From: Roseovarius tolerans
GTDB lineage: Bacteria > Pseudomonadota > Alphaproteobacteria > Rhodobacterales > Rhodobacteraceae
Assembly (NCBI RefSeq): GCF_900109855.1
Contig: NZ_FOBO01000002.1
Location: 186,001 to 250,000, forward strand
DNA: 64,000 bases
Reading direction: 5' to 3'
The translations under genes were made by a program, and so were the position numbers. The notes beneath the pieces were generated by a model, which saw only the letters and a program-made list of their open reading frames with translations, did not search any database and was not told the DNA's origin. Shown piece after piece: positions 1 to 9,054 of the stretch; position 1 is the stretch's first letter; every line of letters begins with the position of its first letter.

Positions 1-338
1 ATATCTTGTGGTCTTGCCGCCCGTTCACACAAACTGACGTATGTTGCCCTATCTGGTCAACGAAAAATTTAGCGATTTTTCGACAAAAAGGATTTGACTA
101 TTCGGCGGTGTGGCATTGCCGTTCACGGAACAGTGATTCATCCACAGGCCGTCATGCAGGTGCAGCGAAAACGGCTAGCGGCAAAGAAGCCCTGCGATCA
201 TCGGGCATTAGCGCGTAAAGCTGTCAAATGGGTTGAACTCGGGGGCTGCGCGATGCCAGCGCGACGGGCAGAGCGATGCTGCATCCGCAACATCTAGCAG
301 ACCGATGCGCCATGTCTACATCTTGTGCAGGAAAGTGG
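1..338. other. Intergenic stretch with no gene recognised
   Basis: No reading frame here has a recognisable product, a convincing ribosome binding site or typical codon usage. The left edge may hold the tail or upstream region of a gene outside the window. A single DnaA-box-like 9-mer (TCATCCACA, 138-146) is present but isolated. Confidence 0.5.
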
Positions 339-412
339 TCGGGGCGGCGAGATTCGAACTCACGACCCCCTGTACCCAAAACAGGTGCGCTACCAGACTG
401 CGCCACGCCCCG
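339..412 (-). tRNA. tRNA-Pro (anticodon TGG)
   Basis: Read on the minus strand, the 74 bases form a full cloverleaf. The acceptor arms are CGGGGCG and CGCCCCG with an A discriminator, the anticodon stem CCTGT/ACAGG closes the loop TTTGGGT, and the T-loop is GTTCGAAT. The anticodon TGG decodes proline CCN codons. No CCA end is encoded. Confidence 0.96.
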
Positions 413-479
413 GACCACGGGGCCGTGTCTAGCGCCGAAGCGTGCGGTTGAAAAGCGTAAAACGCCGGATGGCGCCGTC

Positions 480-944
480 TTATTGACCTTCGCCACAGGG
501 CCAGGCCGCCGCGTCCTGATCAATCGCCGGATGGCGAAGTTGCCAGCCCTCCGCGATGCCGATCTTGCGCGACAGGCCGCCATTGATTTCGAGCACGCTC
601 TGAATCTCGTTGCCGCCGAAGATCGGCGTCTCGTCCAGCGGCGTGGCCTCGTGATGCACCTTTTGCACGGTGCCGCTGGCATCGAGAAAGATCATGTCGA
701 GCGGAATGAGGGTGTTCTTCATCCAGAACGCCACGCGCTTGGGCTTCGGGTAAACGAACAGCATGCCCGCGCTCGAGGAGAGGGTTTCACGGTCCATCAG
801 GCCCTGCGCGCGCTCGGCCTCATCATCGGCCAGTTCGACGCGAAACCTGACCATTCCGGCGTCGCTGCGCAGGATGACCGCGTCCTCGCGACAGGGTTCC
901 GCCACCGCCGTTCCCGCCCACAGGGCGAGCACGGCAATTTTCAT
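480..944 (-). CDS. Exported DUF192 family protein
   Basis: This 154-residue protein starts with a short signal peptide (MKIAVLALWAGTAVA) and continues as a single DUF192 domain with the family's hallmark segments ERAQGLMDRE, GMLFVYP, FWMKNTLIPLDMIFLD and a C-terminal VLEINGG turn. DUF192 proteins are small periplasmic or secreted beta-rich proteins whose biochemical role is unsettled. The start was placed at 944 because it overlaps the stop of the upstream cold-shock-domain gene as ATGA, which suggests translational coupling; a longer in-frame start at 980 would spoil the signal peptide. The cold-shock/DUF192 pairing looks like a two-gene operon read towards the tRNA-Pro gene. Confidence 0.88.
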   Translation of the reverse strand: MKIAVLALWAGTAVAEPCREDAVILRSDAGMVRFRVELADDEAERAQGLMDRETLSSSAGMLFVYPKPKRVAFWMKNTLIPLDMIFLDASGTVQKVHHEATPLDETPIFGGNEIQSVLEINGGLSRKIGIAEGWQLRHPAIDQDAAAWPCGEGQ

Positions 945-1477
945 AAGCCCGAAGACTTGGCTGCCGCTTCCCATCCACACACCTCAGTTGCCATTCGCCC
1001 TCTTTTACCATCAATCACGCGAATAGCCAGCGCTTCTCCGGGCTGGACATCCGCCAGACCCGAACGGCGCAACACCTCTATGTGAACGAACACGTCCTCC
1101 TCGGAGCCGAAGGTATTGGCAAAGCCGAATCCCTTGCCCTTGTCGAACCATTTGACGCGCGCAGGCTGTAGCGGGGCCGAGCGTATCTCGTCGAGGTCGA
1201 TCTCTTGCAGGTCGCTCAGACCGGTCAGTTCCAGATGGTCCGGTGCCTCGATTGCATGCACCTCGACGGCCTGATGGCCGCGTTCCGTCTGTTGCACGTC
1301 CAACTCAACCCCTGCGCGATCAGCTACAGAGCTTTGGCCAAAGTTGCGAAGCACGTTGGCATGGAGCAGAATGTCAGGACCACCCTCATCAGCAACCACA
1401 AACCCGAATCCCTTTACGGGATCAAACCATTTAACACGTCCTTTTACTCGGCGAATATCGTCATCGTTTCTTGTCAC
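941..1477 (-). CDS. Tandem cold-shock-domain protein
   Basis: The 178-residue protein carries two cold-shock domains, at about residues 10-75 and 105-170. Each has the RNP1-type motif (KGFGFV, KGFGFA) and the RNP2-type motif (DILLH, DVFVH) used to bind single-stranded RNA or DNA. They are joined by an acidic linker rich in Asp, Glu and Leu. Single-domain Csp proteins are about 70 residues, so this is the double-domain form common in alphaproteobacteria. The start is GTG (1475-1477 on the plus strand reads CAC), preceded by AGGA at a suitable distance. Its last bases overlap the start of the DUF192 gene. It probably acts in the cytoplasm as an RNA chaperone; which transcripts it binds cannot be read from the sequence. 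Confidence 0.92.
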   Translation of the reverse strand: MTRNDDDIRRVKGRVKWFDPVKGFGFVVADEGGPDILLHANVLRNFGQSSVADRAGVELDVQQTERGHQAVEVHAIEAPDHLELTGLSDLQEIDLDEIRSAPLQPARVKWFDKGKGFGFANTFGSEEDVFVHIEVLRRSGLADVQPGEALAIRVIDGKRGRMATEVCGWEAAAKSSGL

Positions 1478-1599
1478 AGTGTCCTACCTAACAGCCTTCA
1501 TCCCCAAGACCGTACCTAGACTTGCGCTATACTCACCCCCGCATGCAAGTCCAAAATATCACTTATATTCAATTGCTTGCATTTCACGTGACGTGAAAT

Positions 1600-2202
1600 T
1601 CATGGGTTCAGGCGTTGAATATTCCAGCTTTCATCGTCAATTTCGCGGCGCCAGACGAAACGGTCATGCAGACGGAATGCCCCGTCTGCCCAGAACTCAA
1701 TCTCAACGGGGGCGATTCTGAAACCTCCCCAAAAGGGGGGGCGCGGCGGATTGGGCCCCTTGCGCGCGGTCACTTTCGCGACTTCGGCCATCAGCGTCGC
1801 GCGCGAGTCGAGCGGCCTGGACTGCTCGGACGCCCATGCGCCAAGACGACTTTTGAGCGAGCGCGACGCGTAATACGCATCCGCCTTCGGCCCTTCCTCG
1901 CGGGTGACATTCCCGCGCAGCCGGATTTGTCGTCGCAGCGATTTCCAGTGCAGGACCATCGCCGCCTGCGGGTTCGCGTCGAGTTCCTGTCCCTTGGCCG
2001 ACCCGTAGTTCGTATAGAAAACAAAGCCATTCTCGGCGATTTCCTTGAGCAGGACCATTCGCACGTTTGGCAGGCCGTCGGCGTCCGCCGTGGCGAGCGC
2101 AACCGCGTTGGGATCATTGATTTCGCTGGCTTCGGCCTCGGTCAGCCATTGCCGCGCGATCTCGAACGGATCGTCGCCTGCGAATATTCCGTCTCGTTCC
2201 AT
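1600..2202 (-). CDS. pdxH: Pyridoxamine 5'-phosphate oxidase
   Basis: PdxH oxidises pyridoxine or pyridoxamine 5'-phosphate to pyridoxal 5'-phosphate with FMN, the last step of vitamin B6 synthesis and salvage. The 200-residue product has the FMN-binding stretch NVRMVLLKE, the segment [13 protein letters not shown], the substrate-side RQIRLRG and the conserved C-terminal region ending WNIQRLNP. The start at 2202 is preferred because it is preceded by AGGACGG and gives the typical beginning [13 protein letters not shown]; a start at 2232 would add ten residues but has no ribosome binding site. The gene is divergent from fabI. Confidence 0.95.
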   Translation of the reverse strand: MERDGIFAGDDPFEIARQWLTEAEASEINDPNAVALATADADGLPNVRMVLLKEIAENGFVFYTNYGSAKGQELDANPQAAMVLHWKSLRRQIRLRGNVTREEGPKADAYYASRSLKSRLGAWASEQSRPLDSRATLMAEVAKVTARKGPNPPRPPFWGGFRIAPVEIEFWADGAFRLHDRFVWRREIDDESWNIQRLNP

Positions 2203-2353
2203 GTAGGGGCCGTCCTGTCTGTCAAATAGCATGAACCGAGCAGTTTAGCTCATTTCACGAATTTTGACAGGCCTGACGTGATGGCGACCAGCCCTTGATG
2301 CAATCCCCCCGATCGCCTAAAGGTCAAAAAAATCGTTGTGGCGGGGGCTGGGA

Positions 2354-3160
2354 ATGTCGAACACTTTGATGGCGGGAAAACGCGGGCTGATCATGGGCCT
2401 CGCCAATGACAAGTCGATTGCATGGGGCATAGCGCGGGCCTGTGCGGAGGCCGGTGCAGAGCTGGCGTTCAGCTATCAAGGCGATGCGCTCAAGAAACGG
2501 GTGGCCCCACTGGCGGCGCAGCTTGGATCAGACATCGTGCTGCCCTGTGACGTGGCCGACATGAATTCCATCGATCAGCTGTTCACCGGCCTGGGCGAGC
2601 ATTGGGACGGGCTCGATTTCGTGGTCCATGCCATCGGCTTTTCCGACAAGAGCGAATTGCGCGGCCGCTACGTCGATACCAGCCGCGACAATTTCCTGAT
2701 GACCATGGACATCTCGGTCTATTCGTTCACTGCCGTGATGCAGCGCGCCGAGAAGATGATGGGTCCAGACAGCGCGGCCCTGACGCTCACCTATTACGGG
2801 GCTGAGCAGGTGATGCCGCATTACAACGTGATGGGCGTGGCCAAGGCGGCGCTGGAGGCGTCGGTGAAATACATGGCCGAGGATCTGGGCAAGGACGGTA
2901 TTCGCGTCAACGCGATCAGCGCCGGCCCGATCCGGACACTGGCAGCCAGCGGCATCGGCGATTTCCGTTATATCCTGAAATGGAACGAGCTGAATTCGCC
3001 GCTGCGCCGCAATGTGACGATCGACGATGTGGGCCGCTCGGCGCTCTACCTGCTGAGCGATCTCGGCTCTGGCGTCACCGGCGAGACGCTGCATGTCGAT
3101 GCGGGCTATCACGTTGTGGGCATGAAAGCCGTCGACGCCCCCGACATCGACGCGACCTGA
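2354..3160 (+). CDS. fabI: Enoyl-[acyl-carrier-protein] reductase (NADH)
   Basis: FabI reduces trans-2-enoyl-ACP to acyl-ACP, the final step of each elongation round in type II fatty acid synthesis. The 268-residue protein is a short-chain dehydrogenase: NAD-binding GLANDKSIAWGIA near the N-terminus, the catalytic Tyr157-X6-Lys164 pair (YNVMGVAK) preceded by the second conserved tyrosine in LTYYGAE, and the SAGPIRTLAASGI substrate-binding region. The start MSNTLMAGKRGL at 2354 is chosen over the in-frame ATG at 2336 because it fits family N-termini. The LysE-type gene follows after only 12 bp, so the two may be co-transcribed. Confidence 0.96.
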   Translation: MSNTLMAGKRGLIMGLANDKSIAWGIARACAEAGAELAFSYQGDALKKRVAPLAAQLGSDIVLPCDVADMNSIDQLFTGLGEHWDGLDFVVHAIGFSDKSELRGRYVDTSRDNFLMTMDISVYSFTAVMQRAEKMMGPDSAALTLTYYGAEQVMPHYNVMGVAKAALEASVKYMAEDLGKDGIRVNAISAGPIRTLAASGIGDFRYILKWNELNSPLRRNVTIDDVGRSALYLLSDLGSGVTGETLHVDAGYHVVGMKAVDAPDIDAT

Positions 3161-3172
3161 GCGCGCGGACCG

Positions 3173-3778
3173 ATGACCGCGCTGGACCTTGTCGCCTTCA
3201 ACGCGGTGCTGGCCGCCGCGATTCTGAGCCCCGGCCCGGCGCTATTGTTTGCGCTGCGCACGGCGCTGGCGGATGGGCGCGGGGCGGGCATTGCGGCGGG
3301 TCTGGGCCTTGGTCTGGTCGCCGCCCTCTGGACGCTGGCGGCACTTCTGGGGCTGGAGGCGCTGTTCACGTTCTTCCCTTGGGCCTACACCACGCTCAAG
3401 GTCGGCGGCGCGCTCTATCTGCTTTATATCGCATGGGGCACATGGCGTGCGGCGCGCGCGCCGGTGTCCGATGCCCCGCAAAAGCCGCGCGGGCGCGCAT
3501 TTCTCGACGGGGCGCTGATCAACCTCGGCAATCCCAAATCGGTGCTTTTCGCCGCCTCGGTGCTGGTGGTGATCTTTCCCAAGGGGCTCACGGCCACGGA
3601 AATCGCGCTGATCACGCTCAACCACATGGTTGTGGAATGGCTGTTTTACGCGGGCTTTGCCACGTTGCTGAGCGGGGCCCCTGCCCGCCGCGCCTATCTG
3701 GGCGCGAAACCATGGATCGACCGGGCGGCGGCGCTGATGCTGGGCGCGCTCGGGCTCAAACTCTTGACTGACAGGTGA
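3173..3778 (+). CDS. LysE/RhtB family amino-acid exporter
   Basis: The 201-residue integral membrane protein has about six hydrophobic helices and the LysE/RhtB family signature [14 protein letters not shown] near residue 20, with [17 protein letters not shown] in the second half. Members export amino acids such as lysine, homoserine or threonine by proton antiport across the inner membrane. The substrate cannot be told from the sequence. The stop lies just ahead of the gpt start, and the gpt ribosome binding site is inside the last codons, so translation of the two genes is probably linked. Confidence 0.9.
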   Translation: MTALDLVAFNAVLAAAILSPGPALLFALRTALADGRGAGIAAGLGLGLVAALWTLAALLGLEALFTFFPWAYTTLKVGGALYLLYIAWGTWRAARAPVSDAPQKPRGRAFLDGALINLGNPKSVLFAASVLVVIFPKGLTATEIALITLNHMVVEWLFYAGFATLLSGAPARRAYLGAKPWIDRAAALMLGALGLKLLTDR

Positions 3779-3783
3779 TCGCC

Positions 3784-4281
3784 ATGACCGACCGTCTTCC
3801 GCATGAAAAAGGCTTTCACGTCAGCTGGGACCAGTTGCACCGCGATGCGCGGGCCTTGGCGTGGCGGTTGCAGGGCGAGGCCCCCGAGGGCGGCTGGCGC
3901 GCGGTGGTGGCGATCACAAGGGGTGGCATGGCGCCCGCGATGATCGTCGCGCGTGAACTGGATATCCGGACGGTCGATACGATCAGCGTCAAATCCTACA
4001 ATCACCAGACCCAAAACGAGCCGGTGGTGATCAAATCGCCGGACATGGAGATCATGGGCGACGGCGCGGGCGTGCTGATCGTCGATGATCTGGTTGATAC
4101 CGGCCGCACGCTCGAGGTGGTGCGGCGGCACCTGCCCCACGCGCATGTCGCGACGGTCTATGCCAAGCCGATGGGTCGCGCGCAGGTCGAGACCTTCATC
4201 ACCGAGGTGAGCCAGGATACATGGATATTCTTTCCCTGGGACATGGCGCTGCAATATGTGGAGCCGTACCGGGGCGTGTGA
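3784..4281 (+). CDS. gpt: Xanthine(-guanine) phosphoribosyltransferase
   Basis: Gpt salvages xanthine, guanine and hypoxanthine by transferring the phosphoribosyl group of PRPP. The 165-residue product (E. coli Gpt has 152) shows the PRPP-binding loop [13 protein letters not shown], the opening element [20 protein letters not shown], and the C-terminal [11 protein letters not shown] seen in Gpt proteins. The ATG at 3784 is preferred, with AGGTGA six bases upstream; an in-frame GTG at 3775 would add three residues. It follows the exporter gene with no gap. Confidence 0.93.
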   Translation: MTDRLPHEKGFHVSWDQLHRDARALAWRLQGEAPEGGWRAVVAITRGGMAPAMIVARELDIRTVDTISVKSYNHQTQNEPVVIKSPDMEIMGDGAGVLIVDDLVDTGRTLEVVRRHLPHAHVATVYAKPMGRAQVETFITEVSQDTWIFFPWDMALQYVEPYRGV

Positions 4282-4376
4282 CGGCGGTGCCTGGGCCGGG
4301 GCCTTGCCCCGTCCCGGTTCAACGCGTAGACAACCGCAACGAAAAGCGTTTCAACACGGGCTGACAGGGGGCCGAG

Positions 4377-6215
4377 ATGGCAGGCAAGGGCATATCCAAG
4401 GGTGCGATGTGGGTGCTGATGGGGCTTCTCATCGTCGGGCTGGGGGGCTTTGGCGTCACCAACCTTTCGGGCAATGTGCGCAGCGTCGGTTCGGTCGGTG
4501 ATGCGGAGATTGACGTCAACACATACGCCCGCGCGCTGCAGAACGAGATCCGGGCGCTGGAGGCGCAGCGCGGCGAGAGCGTCAGCTTTGCGCAGGCGCG
4601 CGCCGCCGGGGTCGATCAGCAGGTGTTGGGGCAGCTGGTGTCGCGCGCGGCGCTTGAACATGAAACCGCCCGGCTGGGGATTTCGGTGGGTGACGCCACC
4701 CTGCGCGACGAGATCCTGGCCATGTCCGCCTTCAGCGGCCTCGATGGCAGCTTTGACCGCGAATCCTATGCCTTCGCCTTGCAACAGGCCGGGCTGAACG
4801 AGGCGGAGTTCGAGGAAAACATCCGCGCCGAGACAGCCGCGACCCTGCTTCAGGCGGCTGCCGTGGCCGGTATGCAGGTGCCGCCGGCCTATATGGACGC
4901 GATGATGACTTATCTGGGCGAGCGCCGCAGCCTGGCCTTTGCCACGCTCGACCGCAGCGACCTGCAATCCGGTCTGCCGGTGCCGTCCGAGGAGGACCTG
5001 CGCAGCTATCATCAGAGCCACCTGCCCGATTTCACCACGCCCGAGACCAAATCGATCACCTATGCCTGGGTCACGCCCGAAATGATCGTCGACACAGTCG
5101 AGGTGCCCGAAGACGCCCTGCGCCGCGCCTATGACGAACGCTCTGCGGAGTTTAATCAGCCGGAACGTCGTCTGGTGGAGCGGCTGGTTTATTCCGATCC
5201 CGAGCGCGCCAAGCGCGCCATGACGCGGCTGGACGATGGTGTGCTCTTCGAGATGCTGGTCGCCGAACGCGGGCTGGAGATGGCGGATGTCGACATGGGC
5301 GACGTCAGCGCCGATGATCTTGGCCCGGCGGCAGAGGCGGTCTTTGCCGCTGATTCCGGTGAGATCGTGGGCCCGATCGAGACCAGCCTGGGCCCTGCCC
5401 TCTTTCGGATCAACGGTGTGCTTGCAGCGCAGGTCACCTCGTTTGAAGAGGCCAAGGCGCAACTGCGCGAGACCTTGGCCCGTGATCGTGCCGGGCGCGT
5501 GATCGACACGATGAGCGAGCGGGTCGATGATTTGCTGGCCGGTGGGGCCACGCTTGAAGATGTGGTGCGCGAAACCGAACTGGAACTCGGTGAAATCGAC
5601 TGGCATCCCGATCTTGCCGAGGGGATCGCGGGCTATGCGGCCTTTCGCAGCGCCGCGGAGGCGGTGCAGGACGGCGATTACCCGGCAGTCGAGCGCACCG
5701 AGGATGACGGCATCTTTGCCCTGCGGCTCGACGGGATAGAGGAGCCGCGCATTCAGCCACTCGAAGATGTGCGCGAGGCGGTGCGACAGGGCTGGCGGGA
5801 AGAGGCCACGGTCGAGGCGCTCACCGAACAGGTCGCGCCGCAACTGACGGAATTGCGCGACGGGGCCAGCTTTGACGATCTTGGCCTCGAGGCCAGCGAG
5901 ATCACCGACATGACGCGCCGCGATTACCGCGCCGATGCGCCGCCCGAATTCATAGAGCAGGTCTTTGCGATGGAGGAAGGCGAGGTGCAGGTGATCGAGG
6001 GTGTTGGCCGTATTTTCGTGTTGCGGCTGAACGCGGTCGCCCCGCCCGCCGAAGATGACGAGGATATGACTCGCCTGCGCACCGCGCTGCGCGATCAGGT
6101 GGCCGGTGATTTCGGCCAGGACATTTTCCAGATCCTCGCCAATGACATCCGCGAGCGGGCCGGGGTCGAGCTGGATCAATCGGCGCTCAACGCCGTGCAT
6201 GCCAATTTCAACTGA
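4377..6215 (+). CDS. ppiD: Membrane-anchored peptidyl-prolyl isomerase/chaperone (PpiD/SurA type)
   Basis: The 612-residue protein has one N-terminal transmembrane segment (about residues 11-30, MWVLMGLLIVGLGGFGV), a SurA_N-like helical region, and a parvulin-type rotamase region in the middle with a weakly conserved core around LGPAAEAVFAADSGEIVGPIETSLGPALFRI. This is the architecture of PpiD, an inner-membrane chaperone facing the periplasm that helps newly exported proteins fold. The second half repeats a degenerate parvulin-like layout ending near residue 560. trpE starts 12 bp downstream; this ppiD-trpE neighbourhood is common in Rhodobacterales. Confidence 0.9.
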   Translation: MAGKGISKGAMWVLMGLLIVGLGGFGVTNLSGNVRSVGSVGDAEIDVNTYARALQNEIRALEAQRGESVSFAQARAAGVDQQVLGQLVSRAALEHETARLGISVGDATLRDEILAMSAFSGLDGSFDRESYAFALQQAGLNEAEFEENIRAETAATLLQAAAVAGMQVPPAYMDAMMTYLGERRSLAFATLDRSDLQSGLPVPSEEDLRSYHQSHLPDFTTPETKSITYAWVTPEMIVDTVEVPEDALRRAYDERSAEFNQPERRLVERLVYSDPERAKRAMTRLDDGVLFEMLVAERGLEMADVDMGDVSADDLGPAAEAVFAADSGEIVGPIETSLGPALFRINGVLAAQVTSFEEAKAQLRETLARDRAGRVIDTMSERVDDLLAGGATLEDVVRETELELGEIDWHPDLAEGIAGYAAFRSAAEAVQDGDYPAVERTEDDGIFALRLDGIEEPRIQPLEDVREAVRQGWREEATVEALTEQVAPQLTELRDGASFDDLGLEASEITDMTRRDYRADAPPEFIEQVFAMEEGEVQVIEGVGRIFVLRLNAVAPPAEDDEDMTRLRTALRDQVAGDFGQDIFQILANDIRERAGVELDQSALNAVHANFN

Positions 6216-6227
6216 GGACGGCACAGC

Positions 6228-7739
6228 GTGGACCTGACCCCATCGTTCGACGACTTCGCCCGCGCCTATGAGGCGGGACAGAACCAGGTGGTGCATACCC
6301 GCCTTGCCGCTGATCTGGATACGCCGGTGTCCTTGATGCTCAAGCTGACGGGGGCCGCGCGCGATGCCTTCATGCTCGAATCGGTCACCGGGGGCGAGGT
6401 GCGCGGGCGCTATTCGATCATCGGCATGAAGCCCGATCTGATCTGGCAGTGTCACGGGCATACGAGCCGCATCAACCGCGCGGCACGGTTCGACAGCGAT
6501 GCCTATGAGGATCAGGACGGCGATCCGCTGAGCAACCTGCGCGCGCTTATCGCCGAGAGCCGCATCGACCTGCCCGAGGATCTGCCGGCGGCGAGCGCGG
6601 GGCTGTTCGGATATCTCGGCTATGACATGATCCGGCTGGTCGAGCATCTGCCCGATGTGCCGACCGACACGCTGAACCTGCCCGATGCCGTGATGCAGCG
6701 CCCCTCGGTGGTGGCGGTGCTCGACGGGGTCAAGGGCGAGGTTATCGTGGTCGCCCCCGCCTGGGTCAGCAGCGGCCAATCGGCACGCGCCGCCTATGCG
6801 CAGGCCGCTGAGCGGGTGATGGATGCGGTGCGCGATCTCGAACGCGCGCTGCCGCAGGCGAGCCGCAATCTGGGCGAGGCGCATGAAGATGCAGCCCCGG
6901 TGTCGAACTTTACCCGCGATGGCTACAAGTCGGCGGTGGAAAAGGCCAAGGAATACATCCGCGCGGGAGATATCTTTCAGGTGGTGCCGTCGCAGCGCTG
7001 GTCGCAGCCGTTCCGGCAGCCGCCATTCGCGCTATACCGCTCGTTGCGCCGCACAAACCCGTCGCCATTCATGTTCTACTTTAACTTCGGCAACTTTCAG
7101 GTGGTCGGAGCCTCGCCCGAGATATTGGTGCGGGTATTCGGCAACGAGGTCACGATCCGCCCGATTGCGGGCACCCGGCCGCGCGGCGCCACGCCCGAGG
7201 AAGACCGCGCACTGGAGGCCGATCTGCTGGGCGATCAGAAGGAACTGGCCGAACATCTCATGCTGCTCGATCTGGGCCGTAACGACGCGGGCCGCGTGAG
7301 CCGCATCGGCACCGTGCGCCCGACCGAGGAATTCATCATCGAGCGCTACAGCCACGTGATGCATATCGTGTCGAACGTGGTGGGAGAACTGGCCGAGGAT
7401 CAGGATGCGCTGTCGGCGCTGCTGGCGGGGCTGCCTGCGGGCACGGTCTCGGGCGCGCCCAAGGTGCGCGCGATGGAAATCATCGACGAATTGGAGCCCG
7501 AGAAGCGCGGCGTCTATGGCGGCGGTGTCGGCTATTTCAGCGCCGGTGGCGACATGGATGTCTGCATCGCCCTGCGCACGGCGGTGGTCAAGGACGAGAC
7601 GCTCTATATTCAGGCCGGGGGTGGTGTCGTGCATGACAGTGACCCCGAGGCGGAATACATGGAGACGGTGCATAAATCCAACGCCATCCGGCGGGCGGCG
7701 GCGGATGCGGCACGGTTCGGCGGCGACGGAAACCTCTGA
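6228..7739 (+). CDS. trpE: Anthranilate synthase component I
   Basis: TrpE makes anthranilate from chorismate using ammonia provided by the TrpG glutaminase, the first committed step of tryptophan synthesis. The 503-residue product has the tryptophan feedback site element LESVTGGEVRGRYSI near residue 50 and the chorismate-binding core: PIAGTRPRG, HLMLLDLGRNDAGRVS, PAGTVSGAPKVRAMEIIDELEP and GGGVGYFSAGGDMD. The start is GTG, 12 bp after ppiD. trpG is not adjacent within the window; the next gene is the rhodanese below, which has its own promoter region. No leader-peptide attenuator is visible in the short gap. Confidence 0.97.
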   Translation: MDLTPSFDDFARAYEAGQNQVVHTRLAADLDTPVSLMLKLTGAARDAFMLESVTGGEVRGRYSIIGMKPDLIWQCHGHTSRINRAARFDSDAYEDQDGDPLSNLRALIAESRIDLPEDLPAASAGLFGYLGYDMIRLVEHLPDVPTDTLNLPDAVMQRPSVVAVLDGVKGEVIVVAPAWVSSGQSARAAYAQAAERVMDAVRDLERALPQASRNLGEAHEDAAPVSNFTRDGYKSAVEKAKEYIRAGDIFQVVPSQRWSQPFRQPPFALYRSLRRTNPSPFMFYFNFGNFQVVGASPEILVRVFGNEVTIRPIAGTRPRGATPEEDRALEADLLGDQKELAEHLMLLDLGRNDAGRVSRIGTVRPTEEFIIERYSHVMHIVSNVVGELAEDQDALSALLAGLPAGTVSGAPKVRAMEIIDELEPEKRGVYGGGVGYFSAGGDMDVCIALRTAVVKDETLYIQAGGGVVHDSDPEAEYMETVHKSNAIRRAAADAARFGGDGNL

Positions 7740-7746
7740 GCCACGT

Positions 7747-7760
7747 TTGATTCAAGTCAA
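7747..7760. promoter_or_regulatory. FNR/Dnr-type site upstream of the rhodanese gene
   Basis: TTGAT-TCAA-GTCAA matches the FNR-family consensus TTGAT-N4-ATCAA at nine of ten defined positions. It lies about 78 bp before the rhodanese start. FNR, FnrL and Dnr/Nnr proteins share this site, so the sequence cannot say whether oxygen or nitric oxide is the signal. Confidence 0.65.
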
Positions 7761-7797
7761 TGCGGACAAGGCATTGCAGGCGTAACCCTCGATTATC

Positions 7798-7817
7798 ATA
7801 TTCCGGCTTTGGAATAT
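7798..7817. promoter_or_regulatory. SqrR/BigR-type operator (ATTC-N8-GAAT)
   Basis: A perfect inverted repeat, ATATTCC and GGAATAT separated by six bases, contains ATTC-N8-GAAT, the core described for the ArsR-family persulfide sensor SqrR of Rhodobacter capsulatus and its relatives BigR and YgaV. It sits 20 bp upstream of the start codon of a sulfur-transferase gene, overlapping the expected promoter or just before the ribosome binding site, where a repressor would act. Confidence 0.65.
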
Positions 7818-7837
7818 ATCAATCAGGAGGAACCGCA

Positions 7838-8452
7838 ATGCGCTATTTTACCCGCCTCACCGCCCCGGCCCTTTTGGCATTGAGCCTCGCGCTCGCCCCG
7901 CACTCGGGTGTGGCCGAAACGCTCGACCTGCAAGATCCGGTCGCCGTCGAGACCCTGAGCAAGAGCAAGCAGACCGAAGCGGGTCTTTACATCACCGCCG
8001 CCGAGGCGGGGCGTGTGCTGGCCGAAAAGGACAATGTTGCACTCATCGACGTGCGCACCCCCTCGGAGACCATGCTGATCGGCTATCCGGTGCCCGCCGC
8101 CGCCAATATCCCGTCGAAACTGGTCGATCCGGATCTTGCCTTCGATGCCAAGAACGGCGTCTACAAGATGGTGGATAACCCGACATACGTGGAGGAAATG
8201 CAGGCCTGGCTGGCCAGCGATGCCGCCGAAGGCGTGGATACATTGATGATCATGTGCCGGTCGGGCTCGCGCAGTGCGGCGGCCATTGGAAAGCTGGTCG
8301 AGGCCGGTGTCGATGTGACGCTCTACAACGTCGTGGACGGGTTCGAGGGCGACAAGAACGAGGATGGCGTGCGCGCCGTGAATGGCTGGCGCAACGCGGG
8401 CCTGCCCTGGACCTACAAGCTGCGCGAGGGTCTGTGGCCGGGCCATAACTGA
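7838..8452 (+). CDS. Periplasmic rhodanese-like sulfurtransferase
   Basis: The 204-residue protein has a signal peptide ([21 protein letters not shown], cut after about residue 27) and one rhodanese domain with [10 protein letters not shown] and the active-site loop CRSGSRS, in which Cys140 would carry the persulfide. Rhodaneses transfer sulfane sulfur between thiosulfate, persulfides and acceptors. The start at 7838 has an AGGAGGA ribosome binding site six bases upstream. The upstream region holds an FNR-like site and an SqrR/BigR-like operator, so it is probably induced by sulfide or persulfide and by low oxygen or nitric oxide. No other sulfur-oxidation gene is adjacent in the window. Confidence 0.92.
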   Translation: MRYFTRLTAPALLALSLALAPHSGVAETLDLQDPVAVETLSKSKQTEAGLYITAAEAGRVLAEKDNVALIDVRTPSETMLIGYPVPAAANIPSKLVDPDLAFDAKNGVYKMVDNPTYVEEMQAWLASDAAEGVDTLMIMCRSGSRSAAAIGKLVEAGVDVTLYNVVDGFEGDKNEDGVRAVNGWRNAGLPWTYKLREGLWPGHN

Positions 8453-8490
8453 GGCTTGCGGCGGGGCTGCCTCTTGGGGCATCAGGGGCC

Positions 8491-9036
8491 ATGGCGCGCC
8501 TGATCCTCTTCAACAAACCTTGCGGGGTGCTGTCGCAATTCACCGACAAGGGCACTGGTGACAGCCCCCGTGCGACGTTGTCGGATCATGTCGCTGTGCC
8601 CGGCGTCTACCCCGCCGGGCGGCTGGATCGTGACAGCGAAGGGCTGCTCTTGCTGACCGATGACGGCAAGCTGCAGGCGCGCATTGCCTCGCCCCGGTTC
8701 AAGACCGAGAAGACCTATCTCGTGCAGGTGGAGGGCGCGCCCGAGGACGCCGCGCTCGAGGCGCTGCGAGAGGGCATCACGCTCAAGGACGGGCCGACGC
8801 GGCCCGCGCGGGTGCGCCGCATCGACCCGCCCGAATTGTGGCCGCGCACCCCGCCGGTACGCTATCGCAAATCGGTGCCCGATTGCTGGCTGGAAATCAC
8901 CATATCGGAGGGGCGCAATCGTCAGGTGCGGCGCATGACCGCCCATGTCGGGCACCCTACCCTACGCCTCGTGCGCTGGCGCATCGGCGAGTGGACGCTC
9001 GACGGCCTCGAACCCGGCGCATGGCGTGATGCGTGA
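8491..9036 (+). CDS. rluE: RsuA/RluE-type rRNA pseudouridine synthase
   Basis: The 181-residue protein has the family's catalytic motif [20 protein letters not shown], where the Asp of RLD is the nucleophile, and the C-terminal [22 protein letters not shown]. It lacks the N-terminal S4 domain of RsuA and RluB, which fits RluE, the enzyme that modifies U2457 of 23S rRNA in E. coli. The exact target here is inferred from this architecture. It lies 38 bp after the rhodanese gene and may be read with it. Confidence 0.88.
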   Translation: MARLILFNKPCGVLSQFTDKGTGDSPRATLSDHVAVPGVYPAGRLDRDSEGLLLLTDDGKLQARIASPRFKTEKTYLVQVEGAPEDAALEALREGITLKDGPTRPARVRRIDPPELWPRTPPVRYRKSVPDCWLEITISEGRNRQVRRMTAHVGHPTLRLVRWRIGEWTLDGLEPGAWRDA

Positions 9037-9054
9037 GCACAAGAGATCGCCGGG

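Noticed and set aside
138-146. DnaA-box-like TCATCCACA near the left edge
   Set aside because: It is a single imperfect box with no AT-rich unwinding region or further boxes nearby, so it is no evidence for an origin.
6216-6240. Attenuator or leader peptide before trpE
   Set aside because: Only 12 bp separate ppiD and trpE, with no Trp-rich ORF or hairpin pair.
4158-6884. A 908-codon minus-strand frame
   Set aside because: It lies opposite ppiD and trpE, has no recognisable motif, and is a by-product of the high GC content.
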